The notes beneath the pieces were generated by a model. It saw only the letters and a list, made by a program, of their open reading frames with translations, searched no databases and was not told where the DNA came from. From positions 1 through 64,000 of the forward strand of contig JAGBEA010000017.1 of NCBI GenBank assembly GCA_017937195.1: a DNA stretch of 64,000 nucleotides. Direction: 5' to 3'. The stretch's first letter is position 1. Each line of letters begins with the position of its first letter. Origin of the DNA: Oscillospiraceae bacterium. Lineage in GTDB: Bacteria > Bacillota > Clostridia > Oscillospirales > Oscillospiraceae. This document shows, piece by piece, positions 41,956-49,129 of this stretch. The position numbers were made by a program, and so were the translations under genes.

Positions 41956-43137
41956 ATGCCCCAGTTGAGCAAACGAGTGGAAACTTTTACGGATTCTGTG
42001 ATCCGCAGGATGACCCGCATCAGCGACGAGACCCCCGGCAGCATCAATCTGTCCCAAGGCTTTCCGGACTTTGACCCGCCGCAGATCCTGCTGGATGCCA
42101 TGAAGAAAATGTCCAGCGGTGGTGAGCAGCATCAGTACCCCATTACCTTCGGCTCGCCGCGGCTGCGCAAGTGCATCGCCGACAAATATTCCCCCATTTT
42201 GGGGCGCACCATCGACCCCGAAGAGGAGGTGGTCATCACCTGCGGCGGCACGGAGGCGATGCTGGCAACGGTGATGTCGGTGTGCAATCCCGGCGATAGA
42301 ATCATCGCCTTTTCTCCCGTGTATGAAAACTACGGCACGGACACCATCCTCTGCGGCGCCGAACCCATTTATGTGCCGCTGGTGCCGCCTACCTACGACT
42401 TTGACCGCGCCGCGCTGGAGGATGCCTTCCGGCAGGGGGTGAAAGCCATCATCGTCTGCAACCCTTCCAACCCTTGCGGCAAGGTGTTTACACGGGAGGA
42501 ACTGCTGTATATCGAGGAGCTGGCGGAGAAATACGACGCCTATGTCATCACCGACGAGGTGTATGAGCATATCGTCTTCCCGCCCCACGAACATATTATG
42601 GCGGCGTCGCTGCCCGGCGCCTATGAGCGCACCATCACCTGCAACTCGCTGTCCAAGACCTTCTCCATCACCGGCTGGCGTCTGGGCTTTGCCATCGCCG
42701 AGCCAAAAGTGGCGGAATATATCAAGAAAGTCCACGATTTCATCACCATCGGTGCCCCCGCGCCCCTGCAGGAGGCGGTGTGCGAGGCATTCACACTGGG
42801 GCAGGAGTACTATGACGAGATGCTGGCGATGTACAGCCGCAAGCGGGATATCTTCTGCGGTGGTCTGAGTGAGATCGGTCTGCCCCACACGGTGCCGCAG
42901 GGCTCCTATTTCGTGATGGTGGACATCTCCGCCTTTTTGGCGCGTGAGCAGTTCGCCGGATGGACAGACCTGCAGTTTTGCGAGTGGATGGTGAAAGAGG
43001 TGGGTGTTGCCGCTGTGCCCGGCTCCAGCTTCTTCGTGGAGGATGTGAACCACCTCATCCGCCTGCACTTTGCCCGCAGTGAGGAATCGCTGCGCGAGGC
43101 GCTGCGGCGTTTAGCACAGCTGAAAAAGTATCTGTAA
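41956..43137 (+). CDS. PLP-dependent class I/II aminotransferase
   Basis: 393-aa fold-type I enzyme. The N-terminal INLSQGFPDFDPP is shared with PatA/aspartate and kynurenine aminotransferase-like proteins. The Asn of NPSNPCGKVF, DEVYEH, and the PLP lysine in CNSLSKTFSITGWRLGF are all in place, and an Arg for the substrate carboxylate lies in HLIRLHFA near the C-terminus. Substrate is uncertain (aspartate, methionine or aromatic amino acids). First of three co-transcribed genes. Confidence 0.9.
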   Translation: MPQLSKRVETFTDSVIRRMTRISDETPGSINLSQGFPDFDPPQILLDAMKKMSSGGEQHQYPITFGSPRLRKCIADKYSPILGRTIDPEEEVVITCGGTEAMLATVMSVCNPGDRIIAFSPVYENYGTDTILCGAEPIYVPLVPPTYDFDRAALEDAFRQGVKAIIVCNPSNPCGKVFTREELLYIEELAEKYDAYVITDEVYEHIVFPPHEHIMAASLPGAYERTITCNSLSKTFSITGWRLGFAIAEPKVAEYIKKVHDFITIGAPAPLQEAVCEAFTLGQEYYDEMLAMYSRKRDIFCGGLSEIGLPHTVPQGSYFVMVDISAFLAREQFAGWTDLQFCEWMVKEVGVAAVPGSSFFVEDVNHLIRLHFARSEESLREALRRLAQLKKYL

Positions 43138-43149
43138 GGAGGAACGCTT

Positions 43150-43710
43150 ATGCGTAAGAATTTTGGTGCAAAGCCTTTGCTGTACCCCCAGCCGGTGCTG
43201 ATTATCGGCACCTATAATGCTGATGGCACGCCCAACGCTATGAACGCCGCGTGGGGTGGCATCAGCGAGGAAAAGGAGATCACCATCTGCATCGACAGCG
43301 CCCATAAAACGGCGGAGAATCTGCTGCAGCGCGGCGCCTTTACCGTCAGTATGGCCACGGCGGACTATGTTGCCGCCTGCGACTATGTGGGCATCACCTC
43401 CGGCAATCAGGTGCCGGATAAGGTGGCGCGTGCCGGTTTCCACACCACCCACTCCCCCTTGGTGGATGCTCCCTTGATCGACGAGCTGCCTATGGTGCTG
43501 GAATGTCGCGTCATCAGCTACGATACGGACACCTGCCGCCTTGTGGGGGAGATCGTCAATGTCAGCGCCGACGAGCGGGTGCTGGACGCGGAGGGAAAGA
43601 TTGACCCTGCCAAGCTGCGCCCCATTACCTACGATGCGGTGCATCACCATTATCTGGTGCTGGGCGAAAAGGTGGGCAACGCCTTTTCCGACGGTAAACA
43701 ACTAAAATAA
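43150..43710 (+). CDS. Flavin reductase family protein
   Basis: 186-aa FMN-binding split-barrel protein. The pattern PVLIIGTYNADGTPNAMNAAWGG followed by CIDSAHKTAENLLQRGAFTVSM and YVGITSGNQVPDK is typical of clostridial flavoredoxin-like proteins, which move electrons between NAD(P)H or ferredoxin and an acceptor. It starts 12 bp after the aminotransferase and ends 14 bp before the NifX-like gene. Confidence 0.88.
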   Translation: MRKNFGAKPLLYPQPVLIIGTYNADGTPNAMNAAWGGISEEKEITICIDSAHKTAENLLQRGAFTVSMATADYVAACDYVGITSGNQVPDKVARAGFHTTHSPLVDAPLIDELPMVLECRVISYDTDTCRLVGEIVNVSADERVLDAEGKIDPAKLRPITYDAVHHHYLVLGEKVGNAFSDGKQLK

Positions 43711-43724
43711 AGGAGGATATAACA

Positions 43725-44129
43725 ATGAAAATTGCAGTTACTTATGAAAACGGAATGATTTTTCAGCACTTCGGTCACACGGAGCAGTTCAAGCTCTATG
43801 AGGTGAGCGACGGTAAAATCGTCAGCGCCGAGGTGGTGGATACCAACGGCAGCGGCCACGGCGCGCTGGCAGGTCTGCTGCGCGCACTGGGTGCGGAGGT
43901 GCTGATCTGCGGCGGTATCGGCGGCGGCGCACAGATGGCGCTGGCGGAGGCGGGCATCCGTCTGTTTGGCGGCGTTTCCGGCAGCGCGGACGCGGCGGTG
44001 CAGGCGCTGCTGGCAGGTGAACTGCTTTATGATCCCAATGTGATGTGCTCTCACCACGAGGAGGGACATCATCACGAGGGCGACTGCGGCAGTCACGGTT
44101 GCGGCAGCCATAGCTGCGGCAACCACTGA
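43725..44129 (+). CDS. NifB/NifX-like dinitrogenase cofactor family protein with metal-binding tail
   Basis: 134-aa protein. Residues 1-105 form the NifX/NafY-like fold (MKIAVTYENGMIFQHFGHTEQFKLYEV). The last 27 residues are His/Cys/Gly-rich (EEGHHHEGDCGSHGCGSHSCG), a likely iron, nickel or copper ligand tail. Such proteins are frequent in anaerobes without nitrogenase, often near Fe-S scaffold or Mrp genes, and may carry Fe-S or Mo clusters. Third gene of the operon, followed by a terminator. Confidence 0.88.
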   Translation: MKIAVTYENGMIFQHFGHTEQFKLYEVSDGKIVSAEVVDTNGSGHGALAGLLRALGAEVLICGGIGGGAQMALAEAGIRLFGGVSGSADAAVQALLAGELLYDPNVMCSHHEEGHHHEGDCGSHGCGSHSCGNH

Positions 44130-44136
44130 GAAGCAA

Positions 44137-44172
44137 AAAAATGGCAGGTGCCGGAGGCATCTGCCATTTTCT
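44137..44172. terminator. Bidirectional terminator
   Basis: AAAATGGCAG pairs with CTGCCATTTT, with an inner TGCC/GGCA stem, between the NifX-like gene and the convergent alpha-CTD-like gene. Confidence 0.85.
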
Positions 44173-44176
44173 TGTC

Positions 44177-44665
44177 TTAATAATCCTCTTTCAGCGAGAA
44201 GCGCATCAGTCCCAGCTGATACTCGATCTCCTCCAGACCCTCCTGGGTCATATTGCGCACCTTGCGGCAATCCGACGGGGTCATCTGCAGCAGCTGGCGC
44301 AGTGTGGTCACGCCGTGACCCTCTAAGCTGACCCGCGTACGCAGCGACAGATCCAGCTCCTCCAGCGACATATCCAGAATACTGCCGGAAACCGGTGCTT
44401 CCCGAATCGGCTGCACCACCTCCGCCACGGGGGCGTCCTCAACCGCGATGTCATCCAGCGTCACACCGGCAAGGGTGATGGGGAGACCGGCTGCGGCGCG
44501 GCGGTTCAGCGCCTCATCCAGCGCGCGGATCTCCGCCTGACACGCAGGGCAATCACCGCGGCAACCCTCACTGCAGGGCTGTGCGGTGGGCAGCTCAATG
44601 CTGTTGCGCTGTGCGATTTGGCGGCGAAATTCCTTCAAAATCGTGGACTGTTCCTTTGCGGTCAT
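44177..44665 (-). CDS. Stand-alone RNA polymerase alpha-CTD-like protein with a Cys4 motif
   Basis: 162-aa protein of unknown role. Residues about 105-160 read like the alpha-subunit C-terminal domain: LDLSLRTRVSLEGHGVTTLR, LLQMTPSDCRKVRNMTQEGLEEI, the helix-hairpin-helix that binds UP-element DNA and activators. The rest of alpha is absent. Residues 31-42 hold CSEGCRGDCPAC (Cys at 31, 35, 39, 42), a likely zinc site. ATG at 44665 follows AAGGAGG. It is monocistronic and divergent from the SbcD-like gene 144 bp away. Confidence 0.7.
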   Translation of the reverse strand: MTAKEQSTILKEFRRQIAQRNSIELPTAQPCSEGCRGDCPACQAEIRALDEALNRRAAAGLPITLAGVTLDDIAVEDAPVAEVVQPIREAPVSGSILDMSLEELDLSLRTRVSLEGHGVTTLRQLLQMTPSDCRKVRNMTQEGLEEIEYQLGLMRFSLKEDY

Positions 44666-44809
44666 AGCCAAGTCCTCCTTGTGCGCTTTGTTGCCCACAT
44701 TATAGCAAGCGCCGCATAGAAAATCAATCCAAACAGCGGATTTTCGGCGAAAGCATTGCAAAATAGTGCGCTTTCCCCTACAATAGAAAAAAACCGCAGG
44801 AGGTGGCAT

Positions 44810-45370
44810 ATGAAGCTTTTGCACATAGCGGATTTGTATCTGGACCGTTGGGGCACGCAGCGCCTTGACCGGTTGAGGGATATCGCCATAGAGGAGCAGG
44901 CGGATGCGGTGCTGCTGGCCGGCGGCATCTGGTACGCGCCGGCGCCGACGGTGGAGTCAGTGCTGCCATTTTGCGCCTTTGTCCGCCAACTGACGGCGCG
45001 GGGCATCCGGGTATTTGCCGTTGGCAGCAGCCGTGACGCCGCCCTTACCCAGCTGCCGCCTATGGATGGCTTTACCTGCGCCTGCCGCTTCACCAGCGCG
45101 GTGGAGACCGTGGCGCTGGAGGATGAACACGGCGCAGTGCTGCTCCATCTGCTGCCCACACTGCCGACGGAGGAGCAGTTTATCTCCGTACTCAGCAGCA
45201 CGCCGCTGCCGATGGGTGCGCGGAACATATTGCTCAGCGGTCAGGTGCTGCAAACCGCCCTTGTGACCGCCTTTGACTATCTGGCAATGGGCGGCGACAG
45301 CGAGGTCACCGTGGTGAAGCTGGGCGCGCAGAGCGAGGTAGAAACCCACCAAATTTTACTGACAGATTGA
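44810..45370 (+). CDS. SbcD/Mre11-like protein with lost catalytic residues
   Basis: 186-aa protein. The start MKLLHIADLYLDRWG mirrors the SbcD/Mre11 nuclease motif I (HxSDxHLG) but the metal-ligand His after Asp8 is Tyr10. Motif II GDxxD reads AGGIWY, motif III GNHD reads VGSSRD, and the late GHxH reads GGDSEV. Nearly all metal ligands are therefore gone while the fold spacing survives. It is less than half the length of SbcD (about 380-400 aa) and has no SbcC beside it. Probably a non-catalytic protein. ATG at 44810 with AGGAGG. Confidence 0.65.
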   Translation: MKLLHIADLYLDRWGTQRLDRLRDIAIEEQADAVLLAGGIWYAPAPTVESVLPFCAFVRQLTARGIRVFAVGSSRDAALTQLPPMDGFTCACRFTSAVETVALEDEHGAVLLHLLPTLPTEEQFISVLSSTPLPMGARNILLSGQVLQTALVTAFDYLAMGGDSEVTVVKLGAQSEVETHQILLTD

Positions 45371-45372
45371 CA

Positions 45373-45410
45373 AAAGCAGGCGCTGATAAGGGCGCCTGCT
45401 TCTTCATTTT
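45373..45410 (+). terminator. Terminator of the SbcD-like gene
   Basis: AAGCAGGCGC pairs with GCGCCTGCTT across an 8-nt loop, followed by a T/C-rich tract. Confidence 0.75.
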
Positions 45411-45414
45411 GCCG

Positions 45415-45472
45415 TTGACATCCGCTGCGGGAAGTGCTATCCTTACATTAAACGATTAAACAACCTTTTAAT
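45415..45472 (+). promoter_or_regulatory. Promoter and ArsR/CadC-type operator of the metal efflux operon
   Basis: TTGACA (45415-45420), 17 bp, TATCCT (45438-45443). Just after the start site ATTAAA-caacct-TTTAAT (45455-45472) is an AT-rich inverted repeat of the type bound by ArsR/SmtB repressors, whose gene ends this operon. Confidence 0.7.
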
Positions 45473-45488
45473 TGAAGGAGGAGCCAAA

Positions 45489-45707
45489 ATGAAGAAGACG
45501 TATCGCATCGAGGTGGATTGCGCCAACTGCGCCAATAAGATGGAGCAGGCGGCTGGGAAGGTGGATGGCGTGAAGGCTGCTGCCGTGAATTTCCTGACCC
45601 AGAAGATGACCGTGGAGTTTGAAGACGGTCACGAGGAGAAAACGGTGATGCAGGCGGTGCTGAGGGTCTGCCGCAAGGTGGAGCGGGACTGCGAAATCGA
45701 GTTTTAA
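45489..45707 (+). CDS. Heavy-metal-associated (HMA) domain protein
   Basis: 72-aa ferredoxin-like metal-binding domain with CANC at residues 11-14 and the usual KVDGVKAAAVNFLTQKMTVEF strand-loop pattern. It is a separate polypeptide 9 bp before the P-type ATPase gene, whose own N-terminus lacks an HMA domain, so it supplies metal in trans. It probably handles Zn/Cd/Pb or Cu. Confidence 0.88.
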   Translation: MKKTYRIEVDCANCANKMEQAAGKVDGVKAAAVNFLTQKMTVEFEDGHEEKTVMQAVLRVCRKVERDCEIEF

Positions 45708-45716
45708 GGAGCAGCT

Positions 45717-47606
45717 ATGACAAGAAAGCAGAAAAAGATGCTGCTGCGTATCCTCGTCAGCGCCGCGCTGCTGCTTGCGCTGCAGTTCGTGCCGCTGACG
45801 GGTCTGTGGCGCTTTGCCGCCTTTATGGTGCCCTATCTCATCATCGGCTGGGACATCCTCTATGATGCGCTGCACGGCGTCTTAAACGGACAGATATTTG
45901 ACGAGAATTTTCTGATGGCGATTGCCACCGTGGGTGCCATCGCGCTGGGATTGTCCGGCAGCGGCGACTATACGGAGGCTGTGGCGGTGATGCTGTTTTA
46001 TCAGCTGGGCGAGTGGTTTCAAGGCTATGCCGTGGGCAAGAGCCGCCGCAGCATCAGCGATTTGATGGACATCCGCCCCGACTATGCCCGTGTGGAGCTG
46101 GACGGCGCGCAGGAAGAAACCGACCCCGACGAGGTGGTGGTGGGCAGCATTATCGTGGTGCAGCCCGGTGAGCGCGTGCCCATCGACGGCGTGGTGGTGT
46201 CCGGTGTGTCCTCACTGGATACGGCGGCACTGACCGGTGAGAGCCTGCCCCGCGATGTGGGGGAGGGGGACGAGGTGGTCAGCGGCTGCATCAATCTGAC
46301 GGGTCTGCTGCGCCTGCGCACCACCCGCGCCTTCAGCGAGTCTACGGTGGCGCGGATTCTGGACTTGGTGGAAAATGCCAGCTCCCGCAAATCCCGCTCG
46401 GAGCAGTTTATCTCCCGTTTCGCACGGGTCTACACCCCCATCGTGTGTCTCAGCGCGCTGGCACTGGCGGTGCTGCCGCCGGCGGTGAGCCTTCTGCTGC
46501 ACCTGCCGCCCCAGTGGGGTCAGTGGCTGTACCGCGCGCTGACATTCCTTGTCATCAGCTGCCCCTGCGCGCTGGTCATCAGTATTCCGTTGACCTTCTT
46601 TGCCGGCATCGGCGGCGCGGGGCGCTGCGGCGTGCTGGTGAAAGGCTCCAATTATCTGGAGGCGCTGGCACAGACCGACTGTGTGGTCTTTGATAAGACC
46701 GGCACATTGAGCCGCGGCGTGTTTGAGGTGACGGAGGTATCTCCCGTCCATATGACGAAGCAGCGCCTGCTGGAGCTGTCCGCGCTGGCGGAGAGCAGCT
46801 CCGCCCACCCCATCAGCCAAAGCCTTTGCCGCGCTTGGGGCGGCACCGTCGACCACCGCCGTGTGGGTGAGGTGCAGGAGCTGGCAGGTCACGGCGTCAT
46901 CGCGCAGGTGGACGGCATTACCGTTGCCGCCGGTAACGCACGTTTGATGGAGCAGCAGGGTATCGCCTATACGCCCTGCACCGCCGCCGGAACGGTGGTA
47001 TATGTGGCGCTGGGCGGCGTGTATGCCGGGCACATCCTCATTTCCGATACCCTCAAGCCCACCTCGGCGCAGGCGCTTGCTGCGCTGAAAGGGATGGGCG
47101 TGAAGAAAACGGTGATGCTCACCGGTGACGGCGCGGCTGCCGCGCAGCAGGTGGCAGATGCGGTAGGCGTGGATGAAGTCCACAGCGGTCTGCTGCCGGA
47201 GGATAAGGTGATGCAGGTGGAACGCCTGCTGCAGCAGCAAACCGGACGCGGCAAGCTTGCCTTCGCAGGCGACGGCGTCAACGATGCGCCGGTGCTGAGC
47301 CGCGCCGATATCGGTATCGCTATGGGCGCTATGGGCAGCGATGCCGCCATCGAGGCCGCCGATGTGGTGCTGATGGACGATGACCCTATGAAAATCGTGT
47401 CCGCCATCCGCATCTCCCACAAGTGCCTTGCCATCGTGTATCAGAACATCATTTTCGCGCTGGGCGTGAAGGGTCTGTGCCTGCTGCTGGGCGCGCTGGG
47501 TCTGGCAGATATGTGGCTGGCGATTTTTGCCGATGTGGGCGTGATGGTGCTGGCGGTGCTGAATGCCATGCGCGCGCTGCACATCGGGAAAGGAGACAAA
47601 CAATGA
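45717..47606 (+). CDS. Heavy-metal-translocating P1B-type ATPase
   Basis: 629-aa exporter. It has an actuator TGES loop, the ion-binding CPC in VISCPCALVIS (about residue 281), the phosphorylation motif DKTGTLS (about 325), the HP motif in SSAHPISQS and GDGVNDAPVLSRADIGIAMG. The first residues are membrane helices with no HMA domain. Overall features suit CadA/ZntA-like Zn/Cd/Pb export. The ATG of the ArsR gene overlaps its TGA stop by 4 bases. Confidence 0.92.
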   Translation: MTRKQKKMLLRILVSAALLLALQFVPLTGLWRFAAFMVPYLIIGWDILYDALHGVLNGQIFDENFLMAIATVGAIALGLSGSGDYTEAVAVMLFYQLGEWFQGYAVGKSRRSISDLMDIRPDYARVELDGAQEETDPDEVVVGSIIVVQPGERVPIDGVVVSGVSSLDTAALTGESLPRDVGEGDEVVSGCINLTGLLRLRTTRAFSESTVARILDLVENASSRKSRSEQFISRFARVYTPIVCLSALALAVLPPAVSLLLHLPPQWGQWLYRALTFLVISCPCALVISIPLTFFAGIGGAGRCGVLVKGSNYLEALAQTDCVVFDKTGTLSRGVFEVTEVSPVHMTKQRLLELSALAESSSAHPISQSLCRAWGGTVDHRRVGEVQELAGHGVIAQVDGITVAAGNARLMEQQGIAYTPCTAAGTVVYVALGGVYAGHILISDTLKPTSAQALAALKGMGVKKTVMLTGDGAAAAQQVADAVGVDEVHSGLLPEDKVMQVERLLQQQTGRGKLAFAGDGVNDAPVLSRADIGIAMGAMGSDAAIEAADVVLMDDDPMKIVSAIRISHKCLAIVYQNIIFALGVKGLCLLLGALGLADMWLAIFADVGVMVLAVLNAMRALHIGKGDKQ

Positions 47607-47965
47607 GCGAGAAAAAACTGCCCCACGACCACGGACAGCCCACTGCCCACTATGCCGACCATATGCCTACGCCGGAGGGATTTGCCGCCGTTTCGCAGGT
47701 GTTCCGGCTGCTGGACGACCCCAACCGCTGCCGCATTTTTTGGCTGCTGTGCCACTGTGAGGAGTGCGTGGTGAATATCTCTGCCATGGTGGAGATGAGC
47801 AGCCCCGCGGTGTCCCACCATCTCAAGCTGCTGCGCAGCGGCGGACTGATTGTCAGCCGCCGCGAGGGCAAGGAGGTCTACTACCGTGCCGCCGATACGG
47901 AAACGGCAGCGCTGCTGCACCGTGCCATCGAGCAGGTGGTGGATTTGACCTGTCCGAAGGAATAA
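47603..47965 (+). CDS. ArsR/SmtB family metalloregulator
   Basis: 120-aa winged-helix repressor. The recognition helix is SSPAVSHHLKLLRSGGLI and the wing REGKEVYYRAA. The alpha-3 region CHCEECV, close to the ELCVCD motif of CadC/ArsR, and a His-rich N-terminus are probable metal ligands. Metal binding should release the operator upstream of the HMA gene and induce efflux. Translation is coupled to the ATPase by an ATGA overlap. Confidence 0.92.
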   Translation: MSEKKLPHDHGQPTAHYADHMPTPEGFAAVSQVFRLLDDPNRCRIFWLLCHCEECVVNISAMVEMSSPAVSHHLKLLRSGGLIVSRREGKEVYYRAADTETAALLHRAIEQVVDLTCPKE

Positions 47966-47969
47966 GGAT

Positions 47970-47996
47970 AAAAGGCGAGGGATTCCCTCGCCTTTT
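47970..47996 (+). terminator. Terminator of the metal efflux operon
   Basis: AAAAGGCGAGGGA pairs with TCCCTCGCCTTTT with almost no loop. Confidence 0.85.
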
Positions 47997-48056
47997 GGTT
48001 TGCACAGAGGATTTCCATATGGTAGAATGAAAAAAACAGACGAGGGGAGGATATCT

Positions 48057-49091
48057 ATGAAACGACTGCTACTCGCCTTTTTGTGCGTGATATCGCTGAG
48101 TGGTTGTGGTACATTCCATACAGCAAAGCCAGATTTGCACAATGTAGAACTGGCGCAGGTGTGGACAACTATGTCCTCGGCTTACTATTTGGGCTGTGAC
48201 GGTACTTTGTATAGTCCCGGCGCTGACAGTGATGCGACCTCCTATGTGCTTTATCAAAATCAAAAGAAAGGCATCGTGGCAAACGATGTACGATTTTTTG
48301 GTGAAATGGCAGGCGGAGGATTCTACATCAACACGCAGAATGAACTGCTTTTGTGGAATAAAAGCGATATACCTCTTTACGGATATGAAAAGAAAGATGG
48401 GCATGCGGTGGTATGCACCGATGTTATATTCGCCGAATGCAGTGGCAGGTGTATGCTTTTTCTGAAAGAAAATGGAGAATTGTATTTGGCGGGAGAATTT
48501 GGCGACGAAGAATATACAATAAAAGAGCCAAAACTGTTGGGAAATGGAGTAACCGCTGCAGATACGGACGGAACATTCGTCATTTGGACAAATGCTGATG
48601 GGGAGTTACTTTCTTATGGTACTGCAAAGCATCCTATATGGTTTGACCAACAAATATTGAAGCAGGTGTGCGCCGAAAATGTGCGGGAATTACATTTGGA
48701 GCGACACTATGTGGCGATTTTGACAGATAAAAGTTTGTGGTGTTGCGGTGAAGACGGTAAACTACAGCGGCTGGGTGAAGAGATAAAAACCGTCTCCTGC
48801 GCACGCAGAACACTGGCAGCACTGGAATCCGACGGCTCTGTCCGTGTGTGGGGAAGATGTATAGGAAATGGTGCTACGCAGACCGATACAGCGGAATATG
48901 TGATTTTAAACGGGGAAATCGTGGCAGAGAACGCAACCAGTGTCATGGTTTCAGACAGCACTTTGAATTATGTGGGAAATAATGGAATCTCTTACGTTTT
49001 CTATGCCGATGGTTGGCCAGAATTCTACGGAAATGCAACGAAAGACCGCTGTGTAGGAATTGGGCGTGAGCCGAATTCTTGGATAAAATAA
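48057..49091 (+). CDS. Lipoprotein with RCC1-like repeats, AT-rich
   Basis: 344-aa predicted lipoprotein (lipobox LSGC, Cys17). The mature protein has recurrent strands such as GCDGTLYSPG, ENGELYLAGEF, NADGELLSYG, DKSLWCCGEDG and SDGSVRVWG, about 45-55 residues apart, recalling degenerate RCC1 propeller blades. Codon use is visibly more AT-rich than in both neighbours, suggesting transfer. GAGGGGAGG precedes the ATG at 48057. It is flanked by terminators on both sides and appears to be a single-gene insertion. Function unknown. Confidence 0.7.
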   Translation: MKRLLLAFLCVISLSGCGTFHTAKPDLHNVELAQVWTTMSSAYYLGCDGTLYSPGADSDATSYVLYQNQKKGIVANDVRFFGEMAGGGFYINTQNELLLWNKSDIPLYGYEKKDGHAVVCTDVIFAECSGRCMLFLKENGELYLAGEFGDEEYTIKEPKLLGNGVTAADTDGTFVIWTNADGELLSYGTAKHPIWFDQQILKQVCAENVRELHLERHYVAILTDKSLWCCGEDGKLQRLGEEIKTVSCARRTLAALESDGSVRVWGRCIGNGATQTDTAEYVILNGEIVAENATSVMVSDSTLNYVGNNGISYVFYADGWPEFYGNATKDRCVGIGREPNSWIK

Positions 49092-49129
49092 AAAAGACAC
49101 CCGCAGACGAAACTGCGGGTGTCTTTTTA
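49090..49129. terminator. Bidirectional terminator
   Basis: AAAAAAGACACCCGCAG pairs with CTGCGGGTGTCTTTTT around acgaaa, between the RCC1-like gene and the convergent spore-wall-like cluster. Confidence 0.9.
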
